Of a stretch of 64,000 nt of DNA, positions 20,533 through 29,487 are shown piece by piece; the stretch's first letter is position 1; every line of letters starts with the position of its first letter. Both the position numbers and the translations under genes were made by a program. Origin of the DNA: Nocardioides sp. Soil774 (GTDB lineage Bacteria > Actinomycetota > Actinomycetes > Propionibacteriales > Nocardioidaceae); contig NZ_LMSM01000002.1 in the NCBI RefSeq assembly GCF_001428125.1, forward strand, positions 19,861-83,860, in the 5' to 3' direction. The notes beneath the pieces were generated by a model. That model was given only the letters and a program-made list of their open reading frames with translations, searched no databases and was not told the origin of the DNA.

Positions 20533-21896
20533 CACTCCACCTTGCCACTCGGTGCTGCAGCGACGGCCGCGTCGAAGGCCGCCTCGAAGATGTCGAGCCC
20601 CTCGCCGAGGAGGTCGTCGCCGATCGCGAGCGGCGGCAGGAAGCGGAACACGTTGCCGAAGGTGCCGCAGGTCAGGGTGACCAGGCCCTGCGCGGAGCAG
20701 GCGCGGTGGATCGCGCCGGCGAGCGCCGGGTCGGGCGTGCGCCCCGGGCCGTCGCTGACGAGCTCCACCGCGAGCATGGCGCCCCGTCCGCGGATGTCGC
20801 CGACGCGCTCGGGGTGCCGCACCGCCAGCGCCTCGAGCCGCGGGACGAACGCCTTCTCGATCTCGCGCGCGCGGGCCGGGAGGTCCTCGGCCTGCATCGT
20901 CTCGATGGCCGCGAGCGCGGCGGCGCAGGCCACGGGGTTGCCGCCGTAGGTGCCGCCCAGGCCACCCACGTGCACCGAGTCCATCACCTCGGCGCGGCCG
21001 GTGACGGCGGCGAGCGGCAGGCCGCCGGCCATGCCCTTCGCGGTCGTGACGAGGTCGGGCACGACGCCCTCGTGGTCGCAGGCGAACCAGTCGCCCGTGC
21101 GGGCGAACCCGGTCTGGATCTCGTCGGCGATCAGCAGGATGCCGTTGTCGCGGCACCACTCGGCGACCCGCGGCAGCCAGCCCGGCGGGGGCACGATGAA
21201 GCCGCCCTCGCCCTGGATCGGCTCGATGAGCACCGCGGCGCAGCTGTCCTCGCCGACCTGGGTGTGCACCGTCGTGACGAACGCGTCGAACGCCTCGTCC
21301 GCGCACGCCTCGGCCCCGCCCGGCCAGCGGTAGGGGTAGGCCATCGGCGCGCGGTAGATCTCGCCGGCGAAGGGCCCGAAGCCGTGCTTGTAGGGCATCG
21401 TCTTCGCGGTCAGCGCCATCGTGAGGTTCGTGCGCCCGTGGTAGGCGTGGTCGAAGACCACGATCGCGTCGCGGCCCGTGTGGTGGCGTGCGACCTTGAC
21501 GGCGTTCTCCACCGCCTCGGCGCCGGAGTTGAAGAGCGCGGAGCGCTTCTCATGGCTCCCCGGCGTCAGCTCGGCGAGCTTCTCGCAGACCGCGACGTAC
21601 TCCTCGTAGGGGGTCACCATGAAGCAGGTGTGCGTGAAGTCGGCGACCTGGCGCTGCACCGCCTCCACGACGCGCGGTGCGGCGTTGCCGACGGTCGTCA
21701 CCGCGATCCCGGAGCCGAAGTCGATGAGCTGGTTGCCGTCGACGTCGCGCAGGATGCCGCCGCCCGCCTGCTCGACGTAGACCGGCAGCGTGGTGCCGAC
21801 GCCGGCCGACACGGCCGCCTGCTTGCGCGCCTGCAGCTCCTGCGAGCGCGGCCCGGGGATCTCGGTGGCCAGGATGCGTTGCTGGGAGAGGGTCAT
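20532..21896 (-). CDS. gabT: 4-aminobutyrate aminotransferase
   Basis: A 454-residue class III aminotransferase. Lys287 (TAKGMAGGLP) is the PLP lysine, with IADEIQTGFARTG and LFNSGAEAVENAVKVAR upstream. These blocks match GABA transaminase closely. The enzyme moves the amino group of GABA to 2-oxoglutarate, giving succinic semialdehyde for the next gene, gabD. ATG 21896 overlaps the previous gene's stop by one base, so translation is coupled. Confidence 0.9.
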   Translation of the reverse strand: MTLSQQRILATEIPGPRSQELQARKQAAVSAGVGTTLPVYVEQAGGGILRDVDGNQLIDFGSGIAVTTVGNAAPRVVEAVQRQVADFTHTCFMVTPYEEYVAVCEKLAELTPGSHEKRSALFNSGAEAVENAVKVARHHTGRDAIVVFDHAYHGRTNLTMALTAKTMPYKHGFGPFAGEIYRAPMAYPYRWPGGAEACADEAFDAFVTTVHTQVGEDSCAAVLIEPIQGEGGFIVPPPGWLPRVAEWCRDNGILLIADEIQTGFARTGDWFACDHEGVVPDLVTTAKGMAGGLPLAAVTGRAEVMDSVHVGGLGGTYGGNPVACAAALAAIETMQAEDLPARAREIEKAFVPRLEALAVRHPERVGDIRGRGAMLAVELVSDGPGRTPDPALAGAIHRACSAQGLVTLTCGTFGNVFRFLPPLAIGDDLLGEGLDIFEAAFDAAVAAAPSGKVE

Positions 21897-23188
21897 CAGT
21901 CGTCCTTGGTCCGGTCCTCGAGGCCCCACGGGGATCCGTAGCCCTCGGGCTTGGGTGCGGCGAGCAGGTCGAGGAACGGCCGCGGTGGCAGCGCCTCGGG
22001 GCCGAGCACGCCGGTGCCCGACCACGTGCCGGTGGCGAGCAGCTCGAGCGCCACCACCGGGTTGATCGCGGTCTGCCACACCACGCACTGCGCGCCGTAG
22101 TCGCGCATCGAGTCGGCGTTGTCGACCACGTGGTAGAGGTACGTCGAGCGCGGCGCGCCGTCCTTGCCGGTGCCGGTGACGAAGACGCCCGCGCACGTCC
22201 TGCCCTCCATGCGGGGCCCGATCGTCGCGGGGTCGGGCAGGCACGCGGCCACCACGTCACGCGGCGAGACCTGCACGCCCTTCACCGTGACCGGGTCGGT
22301 CGAGTCGAGACCGAGCGTGTGCAGGGTGCGCAGGATGGAGATCATCTCCTCTCCCAGGCCGTACTTGAAGGTGACCCGGTCCGCCTCGAGCCAGCGCGGC
22401 ATGAGCAGCACCTCCTCGTGCTCCACGTGCACGCACTCCACCGGGCCGATCCCCTCGGGGAAGTCGAAGACCTCGGGCTCGGAGAAGGGCGGCAGCGTGA
22501 AGAACCCCTGCTCCAGGTCGCCACCGCCCCTCTCGCGCTCCCACACCACCGGGGGGTTGAGGCACTCCTCGATGATCGTCCACATCGAGAAGCCGGGCGC
22601 GAAGACCTCGTTGCCGTCGTCGTCGCGGATGACGAGGTTGGCGCCGTCGCGGGTGCCGAGCTCGTCGATGTGGTCGAAGAGCTCGTCGGCGGCGTAGCGG
22701 GCGAAGACGTCGGAGAGCCCAGGCTCGACGCCGATGCCGAGCAGGGCGAGCCTGCCCGCCGCCTCCCACTCGCCGGCCCGCGCGAACTGCTCGTCGCCCA
22801 GCTTCACGCCGACCTTCTCGTGCGGGGCGTCGGGGTGCGGCGCCGACAGGCTCATCGCCATGTCGAGGTAGTCGGCTCCGGCAGCGAGCGCGCCGGTGAA
22901 GATCGGCATCACGAACCGCGGGTCGACGGCGTTGAAGACGTGGGTCGCACGCACCTCCCGGGCGAGCGCCGCCACGGCGTCGGCGTCGGAGGCGTCCACC
23001 TGCGCGGCGCTGAAGCGCCCCTCGCCCGTACGCCGTCCGCCTGCCGCGGCGACGGTGTGCTCGGCTCGCGCCAGGTCGTAGTCGGCGACCACCCAGGCCT
23101 CGAAGAAGTCGCGCTCGACCGCGATCCGGGCCGCGGCGTCGCCGACGCCTCCGGCCCCGACCATCAGCACGCGCATCGGCTCAGGCAT
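21896..23188 (-). CDS. saccharopine dehydrogenase family oxidoreductase
   Basis: A 430-residue protein with an N-terminal Rossmann motif, VLMVGAGGVGDAAARIA, and the saccharopine dehydrogenase NADP-binding layout (FNAVDPRFVMPIFTGALAAG, GADYLDMAMS). The C-terminal catalytic half contains GIGVEPGLSDVFARYA. This family includes lysine-pathway saccharopine reductases and carboxy(nor)spermidine dehydrogenases. Because it sits between a polyamine importer and gabT, action on a polyamine- or lysine-derived imine is likely, but the direction and substrate are not known. ATG 23188 follows GAGG by 5 nt; ATG 23176 is an alternative. Confidence 0.8.
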   Translation of the reverse strand: MPEPMRVLMVGAGGVGDAAARIAVERDFFEAWVVADYDLARAEHTVAAAGGRRTGEGRFSAAQVDASDADAVAALAREVRATHVFNAVDPRFVMPIFTGALAAGADYLDMAMSLSAPHPDAPHEKVGVKLGDEQFARAGEWEAAGRLALLGIGVEPGLSDVFARYAADELFDHIDELGTRDGANLVIRDDDGNEVFAPGFSMWTIIEECLNPPVVWERERGGGDLEQGFFTLPPFSEPEVFDFPEGIGPVECVHVEHEEVLLMPRWLEADRVTFKYGLGEEMISILRTLHTLGLDSTDPVTVKGVQVSPRDVVAACLPDPATIGPRMEGRTCAGVFVTGTGKDGAPRSTYLYHVVDNADSMRDYGAQCVVWQTAINPVVALELLATGTWSGTGVLGPEALPPRPFLDLLAAPKPEGYGSPWGLEDRTKDD

Positions 23189-23194
23189 CGATCC

Positions 23195-24064
23195 TCATTC
23201 CTTGTAGCGGGACGCCCGCAGCGAGCTCACGACCTGCGCGCCGACGACGAGCAGGACGGCGAGCACGAACATCGAGAAGCCGATGACGTTGGCCTCGGCG
23301 GGGATGCCGCGACGCGAGGCGACGTAGACGAACTTGGGGAAGGTGGACTCGTTGCCCGAGACGAAGTTGGTGATGATGAAGTCGTCGAAGGACAGCGAGA
23401 AGGCGAGCATCGCCGCGCCCAGGATGCCCGGCAGGATCAGCGGGAAGGTGACCTTCCAGAAGGTCTGCGCCGGGCTGGCGTAGAGGTCCTGCGCGGCCTC
23501 CTCGATCCGGGGGTCGAGCGACTGGATCCGGGCCTTGACCGTGACCACCACGAAGCTCAGGCAGAACATGATGTGGGCGAACACGATCGTGGTGAAGCCC
23601 AGGCTGATGCCGACGTTGGCGAAGCCCTGCACGAAGATCGTCAGCAGGGCGGCGCCCATCACGATCTCGGGCGTGGCCATCGGCACGAAGATCAGCACGT
23701 TGCTCGCGGCCTTGCCGCGGAAGCGGTAGCGGACCATGGCCAGCGCCATCAGGGTGCCCAGCACGGTCGCCACCACCGTGGAGATCGCGCCCACCTGCAG
23801 CGAGGTCACGAGCGACTCGCACGCCCCGGCGACGCGGCACGGGTCCTGCCAGTGCTTCCAGGTGAAGCCCTGCCACACGATGTTGGTCTTGCCGTGGTCG
23901 TTGAAGGAGAACGCGAACGTGTAGGCGACCGGCAGGAACAGGTAGAGCAGCACCAGGATCGCCGACAGGATCGCGAAGTGGTTGGCCAGCCACAGCTGGA
24001 CCCGCTTCGCGCCCGAGGGCCGGTAGGCCGGGGAGGCCACGGGGGTCTGGTCGGTCGTCGTCAT
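23195..24064 (-). CDS. potC: spermidine/putrescine ABC transporter permease PotC
   Basis: A 289-residue inner-membrane permease with six predicted helices. The ABC permease EAA loop reads EEAAQDLYASPAQTFWKVTFP. Helix 1 (LYLFLPVAYTFAFSF) and FSLSFDDFIITNF are typical of PotC. ATG 24064 has GAGGTGG 5 nt upstream; a GTG at 24073 is in frame but poorly placed. It pairs with PotB to form the membrane channel of the importer. Confidence 0.92.
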   Translation of the reverse strand: MTTTDQTPVASPAYRPSGAKRVQLWLANHFAILSAILVLLYLFLPVAYTFAFSFNDHGKTNIVWQGFTWKHWQDPCRVAGACESLVTSLQVGAISTVVATVLGTLMALAMVRYRFRGKAASNVLIFVPMATPEIVMGAALLTIFVQGFANVGISLGFTTIVFAHIMFCLSFVVVTVKARIQSLDPRIEEAAQDLYASPAQTFWKVTFPLILPGILGAAMLAFSLSFDDFIITNFVSGNESTFPKFVYVASRRGIPAEANVIGFSMFVLAVLLVVGAQVVSSLRASRYKE

Positions 24065-24074
24065 CGCAGCCACC

Positions 24075-24995
24075 TCACACCAGCTCGTCGGTGCCGAAGC
24101 GGCGGACGTAGAGGAACACCATCGCCAGGATCGCGGCCATCAGCGTGAACGACAGCGCGGCCGCCACGGGGTAGCCGCCGGGCACGGCGAGGAACTGGTC
24201 GTTGATGACGTTGCCGACCATCTTGCCGCGCTGCGGGCCGAGGAGCTCCATGTTGACGAAGTCGCCGGCGGCAGGGATGAAGGTCAGCAGCGTCCCGGCG
24301 AGCACGCCGGGCATCGACATCGGCAAGGTCACCGTCCGGAAGGTCGTGAAGCCGTTGGCGTAGAGGTCGCCGCCGGCCTCGATCACGCGCGGGTCGGCCC
24401 GCTCGAGGGAGGCGTAGATCGGCAGCACCATGAAGGGCAGGAAGTTGTAGGTCAGGCCCGCGACGACCGCGACCGGGGTGTTGATGATGTGCCCGCCCGG
24501 CAGCAGGTGCAGGAAGTTCAGCACCGCGGCGACCGGCCCCTCGTCGGCCAGGATCTGCGACCAGGCGAAGGTGCGCAGGATGAAGGAGGTGAAGAAGGGC
24601 GCGACGACGCAGATCATCATCAGGTTGCGCCACCGCCCGGCCTTGAACGCCATGGCGTAGGCCAGCGGGTAGGCCACGACGAAGGCGAGGAAGGTCGCGA
24701 GGCCGGCGTAGAGGAAGGACCGCGCGAAGTGCGGGGCGTAGTCGGTCAGCGCGCTGAGGTAGTTCTCGAAGTTGAGGTCGCGGTAGTAGTAGCCGGGGAA
24801 GCCCGGGAACCGGCTCTGCAGGCTCACCGCCGCCAGCTGCACCAGCGGCAGGATGAAGAACACCCCGAGCCACAACACCCCCGGCAGCAGCAGGAGGTAC
24901 GCCGTCCAGCTGCGCTTCTCCGTCTCCGGTGCAGGTGCCGTCGGGTGGACCGCGGGGTCGCCGGCCACCTGCGAGACCTGCGCGAGCGAGCTCAC
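24075..24995 (-). CDS. potB: spermidine/putrescine ABC transporter permease PotB
   Basis: A 306-residue permease with six predicted helices after a 28-residue polar N-terminus. The EAA loop reads IEAGGDLYANGFTTFRTVTLP, split here as VIEAGGDLYANG and FRTVTLPMSMPG. TSFILRTFAW and FIPAAGDFVNMELLG are PotB hallmarks. The GTG start overlaps the potA stop (GTGA). Confidence 0.92.
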   Translation of the reverse strand: MSSLAQVSQVAGDPAVHPTAPAPETEKRSWTAYLLLLPGVLWLGVFFILPLVQLAAVSLQSRFPGFPGYYYRDLNFENYLSALTDYAPHFARSFLYAGLATFLAFVVAYPLAYAMAFKAGRWRNLMMICVVAPFFTSFILRTFAWSQILADEGPVAAVLNFLHLLPGGHIINTPVAVVAGLTYNFLPFMVLPIYASLERADPRVIEAGGDLYANGFTTFRTVTLPMSMPGVLAGTLLTFIPAAGDFVNMELLGPQRGKMVGNVINDQFLAVPGGYPVAAALSFTLMAAILAMVFLYVRRFGTDELV

Positions 24996-26092
24996 GCCTC
25001 CTCCACGGGCACGCCGAACGCGTGGCCGGGGTTCCAGGTCAGCCAGACCTCGTCACCGGGACGCAGGTCGATCGGCTCGACGTCGAGGTTCTGCTCGTAG
25101 CAGCTCCACGTGGCGCCGCTCGGCATGTCGACGAGGTAGCTGGTCGCCACGCCGAGGAAGGACACGTCGCGGACCACGCCCTTGACGTCGTTGCCGACGC
25201 CCTGCGGCTGCTGGCGCGACACCGTCACCTTCTCGGGGCGTACGCCGAAGAGCACCTCGCCGTCGTGCACCTGCGAGCGGGCCCGGGAGATCTTCACCTT
25301 GGTGCCGAAGACGTCGGCGACCAGGTGCTCGCCGTCGGTGCCCTCGATGGCACCCACGCCGGTGTTGGCCTGGCCGAGGAAGTTCGCGACGAAGCGCGTG
25401 CGCGGGAGGTCGTAGAGGTGCGCGGGCGGCCCGAGCTGCTCGATGTGGCCCTTGTTCATCACCGCGACGGTGTCGGCCATGGTCATGGCCTCCTCCTGGT
25501 CGTGGGTGACGTGGATGAAGGTCAGGCCGACCTCGGTCTGGATCCGTTTGAGCTCGACCTGCATCTCGCGGCGCAGCTTGAGGTCGAGCGCGCCGAGGGG
25601 CTCGTCGAGCAGCAGCACCTCGGGGTGGTTCACCAGGGCTCGCGCCAGCGCCACGCGCTGCTGCTGCCCGCCCGAGAGCTGGTGCGGCTTGCGACCGGCG
25701 AACTGCGTCATCTGCACGAGCTCGAGCGCGTCGTCGGTGCGCGTCGAGGCGTCCTTGTCCTTGCGGCGCTTGGGCCCGAAGGCCACGTTGTCGCGGATGG
25801 TGAGGTGCGGGAACAGTGCGTAGGACTGGAACACCGTGTTGACCGGGCGCTCGTAGGGACGCGAGCCGGTGAGGTCGGTGTCGCCGATCATCACGCGACC
25901 GGCGGTGGGCTGCTCGAGCCCGGCCACCATGCGCAACGTCGTGGTCTTGCCGCAGCCCGACGGGCCGAGCAGGGCGAAGAACGACCCGCGGGGGACCGTC
26001 AGGTCGATGCCGTCGACGGCGGTGAAGTCGCCGAAGGTCTTGGTCACGCTCTCGAGCTGGAGGTCGCCGCGCGCCTCCTTGAATCCGGCCAT
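24992..26092 (-). CDS. potA: spermidine/putrescine ABC transporter ATP-binding protein PotA
   Basis: A 366-residue ATPase. Walker A GPSGCGKT is at residues 43-50, then the Q-loop VFQSYALFPH, signature LSGGQQQR, Walker B VLLLDEP and the switch HVTHDQEEA. A C-terminal TOBE-type domain (~residues 240-366) follows. It powers uptake through PotB/PotC. Its ATG is one base past the potD stop codon. Confidence 0.94.
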   Translation of the reverse strand: MAGFKEARGDLQLESVTKTFGDFTAVDGIDLTVPRGSFFALLGPSGCGKTTTLRMVAGLEQPTAGRVMIGDTDLTGSRPYERPVNTVFQSYALFPHLTIRDNVAFGPKRRKDKDASTRTDDALELVQMTQFAGRKPHQLSGGQQQRVALARALVNHPEVLLLDEPLGALDLKLRREMQVELKRIQTEVGLTFIHVTHDQEEAMTMADTVAVMNKGHIEQLGPPAHLYDLPRTRFVANFLGQANTGVGAIEGTDGEHLVADVFGTKVKISRARSQVHDGEVLFGVRPEKVTVSRQQPQGVGNDVKGVVRDVSFLGVATSYLVDMPSGATWSCYEQNLDVEPIDLRPGDEVWLTWNPGHAFGVPVEEA

Positions 26093-26093
26093 G

Positions 26094-27344
26094 TCAGTTC
26101 CCCATCACCTTCGTGGACCACAGGTCGGCGAACTCGATGTCCTCGTCGGCGTCGAGCACGCGGAACGACTGGATGTTGTTGTCGGCGATGAACTCCGCGG
26201 TCGGGAAGATCCACGGGCTCTCGGCGAGGTCGGGGTCGAGCTTCTCCATCTCCGCCTGGGCGCCGTCGACCGGGCAGACGTAGTTGACCCAGGCGGCGAC
26301 CTGGGCGGCGACCGCCGGGTCGTAGTAGTAGTCCATGAGCCGCTGGGCGTTGCTGCGGTGGGTCGAGGTGATCGGCACCATCATGTTGTCCGACCACAGG
26401 GTGCCGCCGGACTCGGGGATGGTGAAGGTCCAGTTGGGGTCCTCGGTGTCGTAGGCGAGGACGAAGATGTCGCCGCTCCACGTGATGCCCGCGACCGCGT
26501 TGCCGCTGGTGAGGTCCTCCATGTAGGAGTTGCCCTTCACCTTGCGGATGTAGCCGTCCTCGATCTTGCCCTCGATGAAGTCCAGCGCCTTCTCGAACTC
26601 CGCCTTGCCCCAGCCGCTCTCGATGTCGACGCCCTGCGCCTGCATCACGAGCCCGGCGGTGTCGCGGAACTCCGAGAGCACCACGATGCGGCCCTTCAGG
26701 TCGTCGGCCCACAGGTCGTCGAGCGTCTTCAGCTCACGCCCGACCTTCTCCTTGTTGTAGCCGATCCCGGCGAAGCCGCTCTGCCAGGTGATCGAGTGCG
26801 TCCGGCCCGGGTCGAAGGAGACGTCCTTGAGCGGCTGCAGCAGGTTGCTGACCACGTTGGGCATCTGGATCAGCTCGAGCGGCTGGCACAGCTGGTCGCG
26901 GATCACGCGCGAGGCCATCCAGTCGGTGAGCGTGAAGATGTCACGGTCGATGCTCTGCCCGGCGCGCAGCTGCGGGGCGACCTTGGCGTAGTAGGAATCG
27001 TTGTCGTCGACGTCCTCGCTGTAGGTGACCTTGATCCCGGTCTTCTGCATGAAGGCCTCGAGCGTGGGGGACTTCGTCTCCTTGCCGTTCATGTCGAGGT
27101 AGGCCGTCCAGTTGGCCCACTTGAGGATCTTCTCCTTGTCCGACAGGTCCGTCGGCAGGTCCAGGCTGGCCGCCCCTCCCGACGGTGGCTCCGGCGGGGC
27201 GCAGCCGGTGAGGGCGAGCCCGGTGCCGGCGGCGAGCCCGGTGCCCAGCAGCGCGCGGCGGCTGAGACCGCCGGACGCCGCCTGGGTGAGGGCGGCCGCC
27301 GGTGGCGACAGGGGGCGCCGTGCCCGGCGCGGGATCGGTGTCAT
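26094..27344 (-). CDS. potD: spermidine/putrescine-binding lipoprotein PotD
   Basis: A 416-residue extracytoplasmic solute-binding protein. The N-terminus has a twin-arginine motif, LSRRALLG, a hydrophobic stretch and a lipobox LTGC near residue 48, so it is a probable Tat-exported lipoprotein. KWANWTAYLDM and GIKVTYSEDVDDNDSYYAK match PotD-like polyamine-binding proteins. ATG 27344 has GGAGG 9 nt upstream. The gene lies between an aldehyde dehydrogenase and potA, so uptake and breakdown of the same amine are probably coordinated. Confidence 0.9.
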   Translation of the reverse strand: MTPIPRRARRPLSPPAAALTQAASGGLSRRALLGTGLAAGTGLALTGCAPPEPPSGGAASLDLPTDLSDKEKILKWANWTAYLDMNGKETKSPTLEAFMQKTGIKVTYSEDVDDNDSYYAKVAPQLRAGQSIDRDIFTLTDWMASRVIRDQLCQPLELIQMPNVVSNLLQPLKDVSFDPGRTHSITWQSGFAGIGYNKEKVGRELKTLDDLWADDLKGRIVVLSEFRDTAGLVMQAQGVDIESGWGKAEFEKALDFIEGKIEDGYIRKVKGNSYMEDLTSGNAVAGITWSGDIFVLAYDTEDPNWTFTIPESGGTLWSDNMMVPITSTHRSNAQRLMDYYYDPAVAAQVAAWVNYVCPVDGAQAEMEKLDPDLAESPWIFPTAEFIADNNIQSFRVLDADEDIEFADLWSTKVMGN

Positions 27345-27400
27345 CAGTGCAGTCCTCCGGTCGGCCCCGAATGGGTGGTGTGGTGGGGGAGCTGGGTCGC

Positions 27401-28846
27401 TCAGCCCTCGATGTTGGCCATGACGTGCTTGATGCGGGTGTAGTCCTCGAAGCCGTACATCGAGAGGTCCTTGCCGTAGCCCGACTTCTTGTAGCCCCCG
27501 TGCGGCATCTCCGCGACGAGCGGGATGTGGGTGTTGATCCACACGCAGCCGAAGTCGAGCGCCTTCGACATCCGCATCGCCCGACCGAAGTCCTTGGTCC
27601 ACACCGACGACGCCAGGCCGTAGTCGACGCCGTTGGCCCAGCGCACGGCCTCGGCCTCGTCGGTGAAGCGCTGCACGGTGATGACGGGGCCGAAGATCTC
27701 GTTCTGGATCGCGTCGTCGTCCTGCTGCAGTCCGGAGAGCACGGTGGGCTCGAGGTAGAAGCCGTCGCCGAGGTCCGTACGCCGGTTCCCGCCGGCTGCG
27801 ACGCTCGCGTGCGAGGGCAGGCGATCGATGAAACCGCTCACGTGGGCGAGCTGGCGCGCGTTGTTGACCGGCCCGAAGAGCGCGTCGGCGTCGTCGGGCA
27901 GCCCGACCGGCGCCGAGCTGCGGGCGTAGTCGGACAGGGCGGCGACGAAGTCGTCGTGGATCCCCGGCGCGGCGAGCACCCGGGTGGCGGCCGTGCAGTC
28001 CTGGCCGGCGTTGAAGTAGCCGGCGATCGCGATGCCCTCGACCGCGGCCTCGATGTCGGCGTCGTCGAACACCACGACGGGTGCCTTGCCGCCGAGCTCG
28101 AGGTGCACCCGCTTCACCTGCGGCGCGGCGCTGGCCGCGACCTCGGCGCCGGCGCGGACCGAGCCGGTGATCGCGACGAGGCCCGGCGTGCGGTGCTCGA
28201 CGAGCAGCCGGCCGGTCTCGCGGTCGCCGGTCACCACGTTGAGCGTGCCCGGCGGCAGGTGCGCCGCCGCCAGCTCCGCGAGGCGCAGCGTGCTCTCGGG
28301 CGTGGTGTCGCTGGGCTTGAGCACCACGGTGTTGCCGGCCGCGAGCGCGGGGCCGATCTTCCACACGGCCATCAGCAGGGGGTAGTTCCACGGCGTCACC
28401 TGGCCCACCACGCCGATGGGCTCGCGGCGGATCCACGAGGTGTGGCCGGCCATGTACTCGCCGGCCGCCTTGCCCTCCAGCACCCGTGCCGCGCCGGCGA
28501 AGAACCGCAGCTGGTCGACCATCGGCGGGATCTCCTCGCTCGCGGTGAGCGCCTTGACCTTCCCGGTGTTCTCCGACTCGAGCGCGATGAGCTCCTCGGC
28601 GTGCTCCTCGATCGAGTCGGCGATCTTCAGCAGCGCCTGCTGGCGCTCGCTCGGCGTCGTGCTGCCCCACTCCCCGAAGGCACGGTCGGCGGCCTCGTAG
28701 GCGGCGTCGACCTCCTCGGCGCCGGAGATGGGCGCGTGGGCCACGACCTGTCCCGTGGCGGGGTTGACGACCTCGCTCGTGGCTCCGGAACCGCCGTCGA
28801 CGTAGGCGCCTCCGATGAAGTTGCGCAGCGTGCGTGGGCTGGTCAC
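27401..28846 (-). CDS. gamma-aminobutyraldehyde dehydrogenase-like aldehyde dehydrogenase
   Basis: A 481-residue aldehyde dehydrogenase. Catalytic Cys284 ([11 protein letters not shown]), Glu in LELGGKAPV and Asn in [10 protein letters not shown] are present. NAGQDCTA and [16 protein letters not shown] are seen in 4-aminobutanal dehydrogenases (PatD/YdcW), which turn 4-aminobutanal into GABA. GTG 28846 follows GGAGG by 8 nt. It heads the nine-gene operon and lies divergent from the Lrp-type regulator. The context supports the 4-aminobutanal assignment; broader aminoaldehyde use is possible. Confidence 0.87.
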   Translation of the reverse strand: MTSPRTLRNFIGGAYVDGGSGATSEVVNPATGQVVAHAPISGAEEVDAAYEAADRAFGEWGSTTPSERQQALLKIADSIEEHAEELIALESENTGKVKALTASEEIPPMVDQLRFFAGAARVLEGKAAGEYMAGHTSWIRREPIGVVGQVTPWNYPLLMAVWKIGPALAAGNTVVLKPSDTTPESTLRLAELAAAHLPPGTLNVVTGDRETGRLLVEHRTPGLVAITGSVRAGAEVAASAAPQVKRVHLELGGKAPVVVFDDADIEAAVEGIAIAGYFNAGQDCTAATRVLAAPGIHDDFVAALSDYARSSAPVGLPDDADALFGPVNNARQLAHVSGFIDRLPSHASVAAGGNRRTDLGDGFYLEPTVLSGLQQDDDAIQNEIFGPVITVQRFTDEAEAVRWANGVDYGLASSVWTKDFGRAMRMSKALDFGCVWINTHIPLVAEMPHGGYKKSGYGKDLSMYGFEDYTRIKHVMANIEG

Positions 28847-29028
28847 GTGGATCCCTCCGGTCGGGTGCGGTGAGGCGAGACTAGGACGGCAGGCGGGCAG
28901 ATCGCCATAGTCCAGACCAAAGAAACTGTCGGAATCGCAGATTTAACAGCTGCGAAATGCGGAATCCACGTGTCGCGGCTTGCAAACCGGGCCTCCGGCA
29001 CAGCACGATGTGCCCATGAGTGGTGCCC
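28847..29028. promoter_or_regulatory. divergent control region of the polyamine cluster
   Basis: The 182 bp between the aldehyde dehydrogenase gene and the Lrp-type regulator are notably AT-rich in the middle (about 28910-28960). They contain the inverted repeat CGCAG-N9-CTGCG around 28937-28955, a possible regulator site. The direct repeat TGCCCATGAGTG (29011-29022 and 29024-29035) runs into the regulator's start codon. Promoters for both directions must lie here, but I cannot name clear -35/-10 pairs. Confidence 0.45.
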
Positions 29029-29487
29029 ATGAGTGAGCCATCCGTGAAGCTCGACGCGACCGCGAAGCGCATCATCGAGCTCCTCCAGGAGGACGGCCGC
29101 ATCTCCTACGCCGCGATCGCCAAGGCGGTGGGCCTCTCGGAGGCAGCCGCCCGTGCGCGGGTGCAGAAGCTGCTCGACTCCGACGTCATGCAGGTCGTCG
29201 CGGTGACCGACCCCACCCAGGTCGGGTTCACCCGCCAGGCGATGATCGGCGTGCGCACCGAGGGCGACCCCATGAAGGTGGGGGACCGGCTCGCGGAGGT
29301 GGCCGAGGTCGACTACGTCGTCACCACCGCCGGCAGCTTCGACCTCCTCGTCGAGGTGGTGTGCGAGGACGACCCGCACCTGCTCGACGTGATCCGCCAA
29401 GTCCGTGAGCTCGACGGCGTGGTCTCCTCCGAGACCTTCGTCTACCTCAAGCTCAACAAGCAGCACTACAACTGGGGAACACGATGA
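29029..29487 (+). CDS. Lrp/AsnC family transcriptional regulator
   Basis: A 152-residue regulator. An N-terminal helix-turn-helix (residues ~8-55: AKRIIELLQEDGRISYAAIA, then GLSEAAARARVQKLL) is followed by the RAM ligand-binding domain (~70-150: DYVVTTAGSFDLLVEVVCED). Such proteins sense amino acids or related small molecules. The position next to and divergent from the polyamine operon suggests control of both sides. ATG 29029 was chosen; GTG 29020 is in frame. The stop overlaps the next ATG (ATGA). Confidence 0.88.
   Translation: MSEPSVKLDATAKRIIELLQEDGRISYAAIAKAVGLSEAAARARVQKLLDSDVMQVVAVTDPTQVGFTRQAMIGVRTEGDPMKVGDRLAEVAEVDYVVTTAGSFDLLVEVVCEDDPHLLDVIRQVRELDGVVSSETFVYLKLNKQHYNWGTR

Noticed and set aside
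17717..20548. Apparent fusion of an aminotransferase to an upstream 490-residue segment
   Set aside because: The upstream segment is an out-of-frame reading of gabD; the aminotransferase has its own GTG start overlapping the gabD stop.
26094..28670. Apparent 858-residue fusion upstream of PotD
   Set aside because: The extra N-terminal part is an out-of-frame reading of the aldehyde dehydrogenase; the PotD signal peptide starts at 27344 behind GGAGG.
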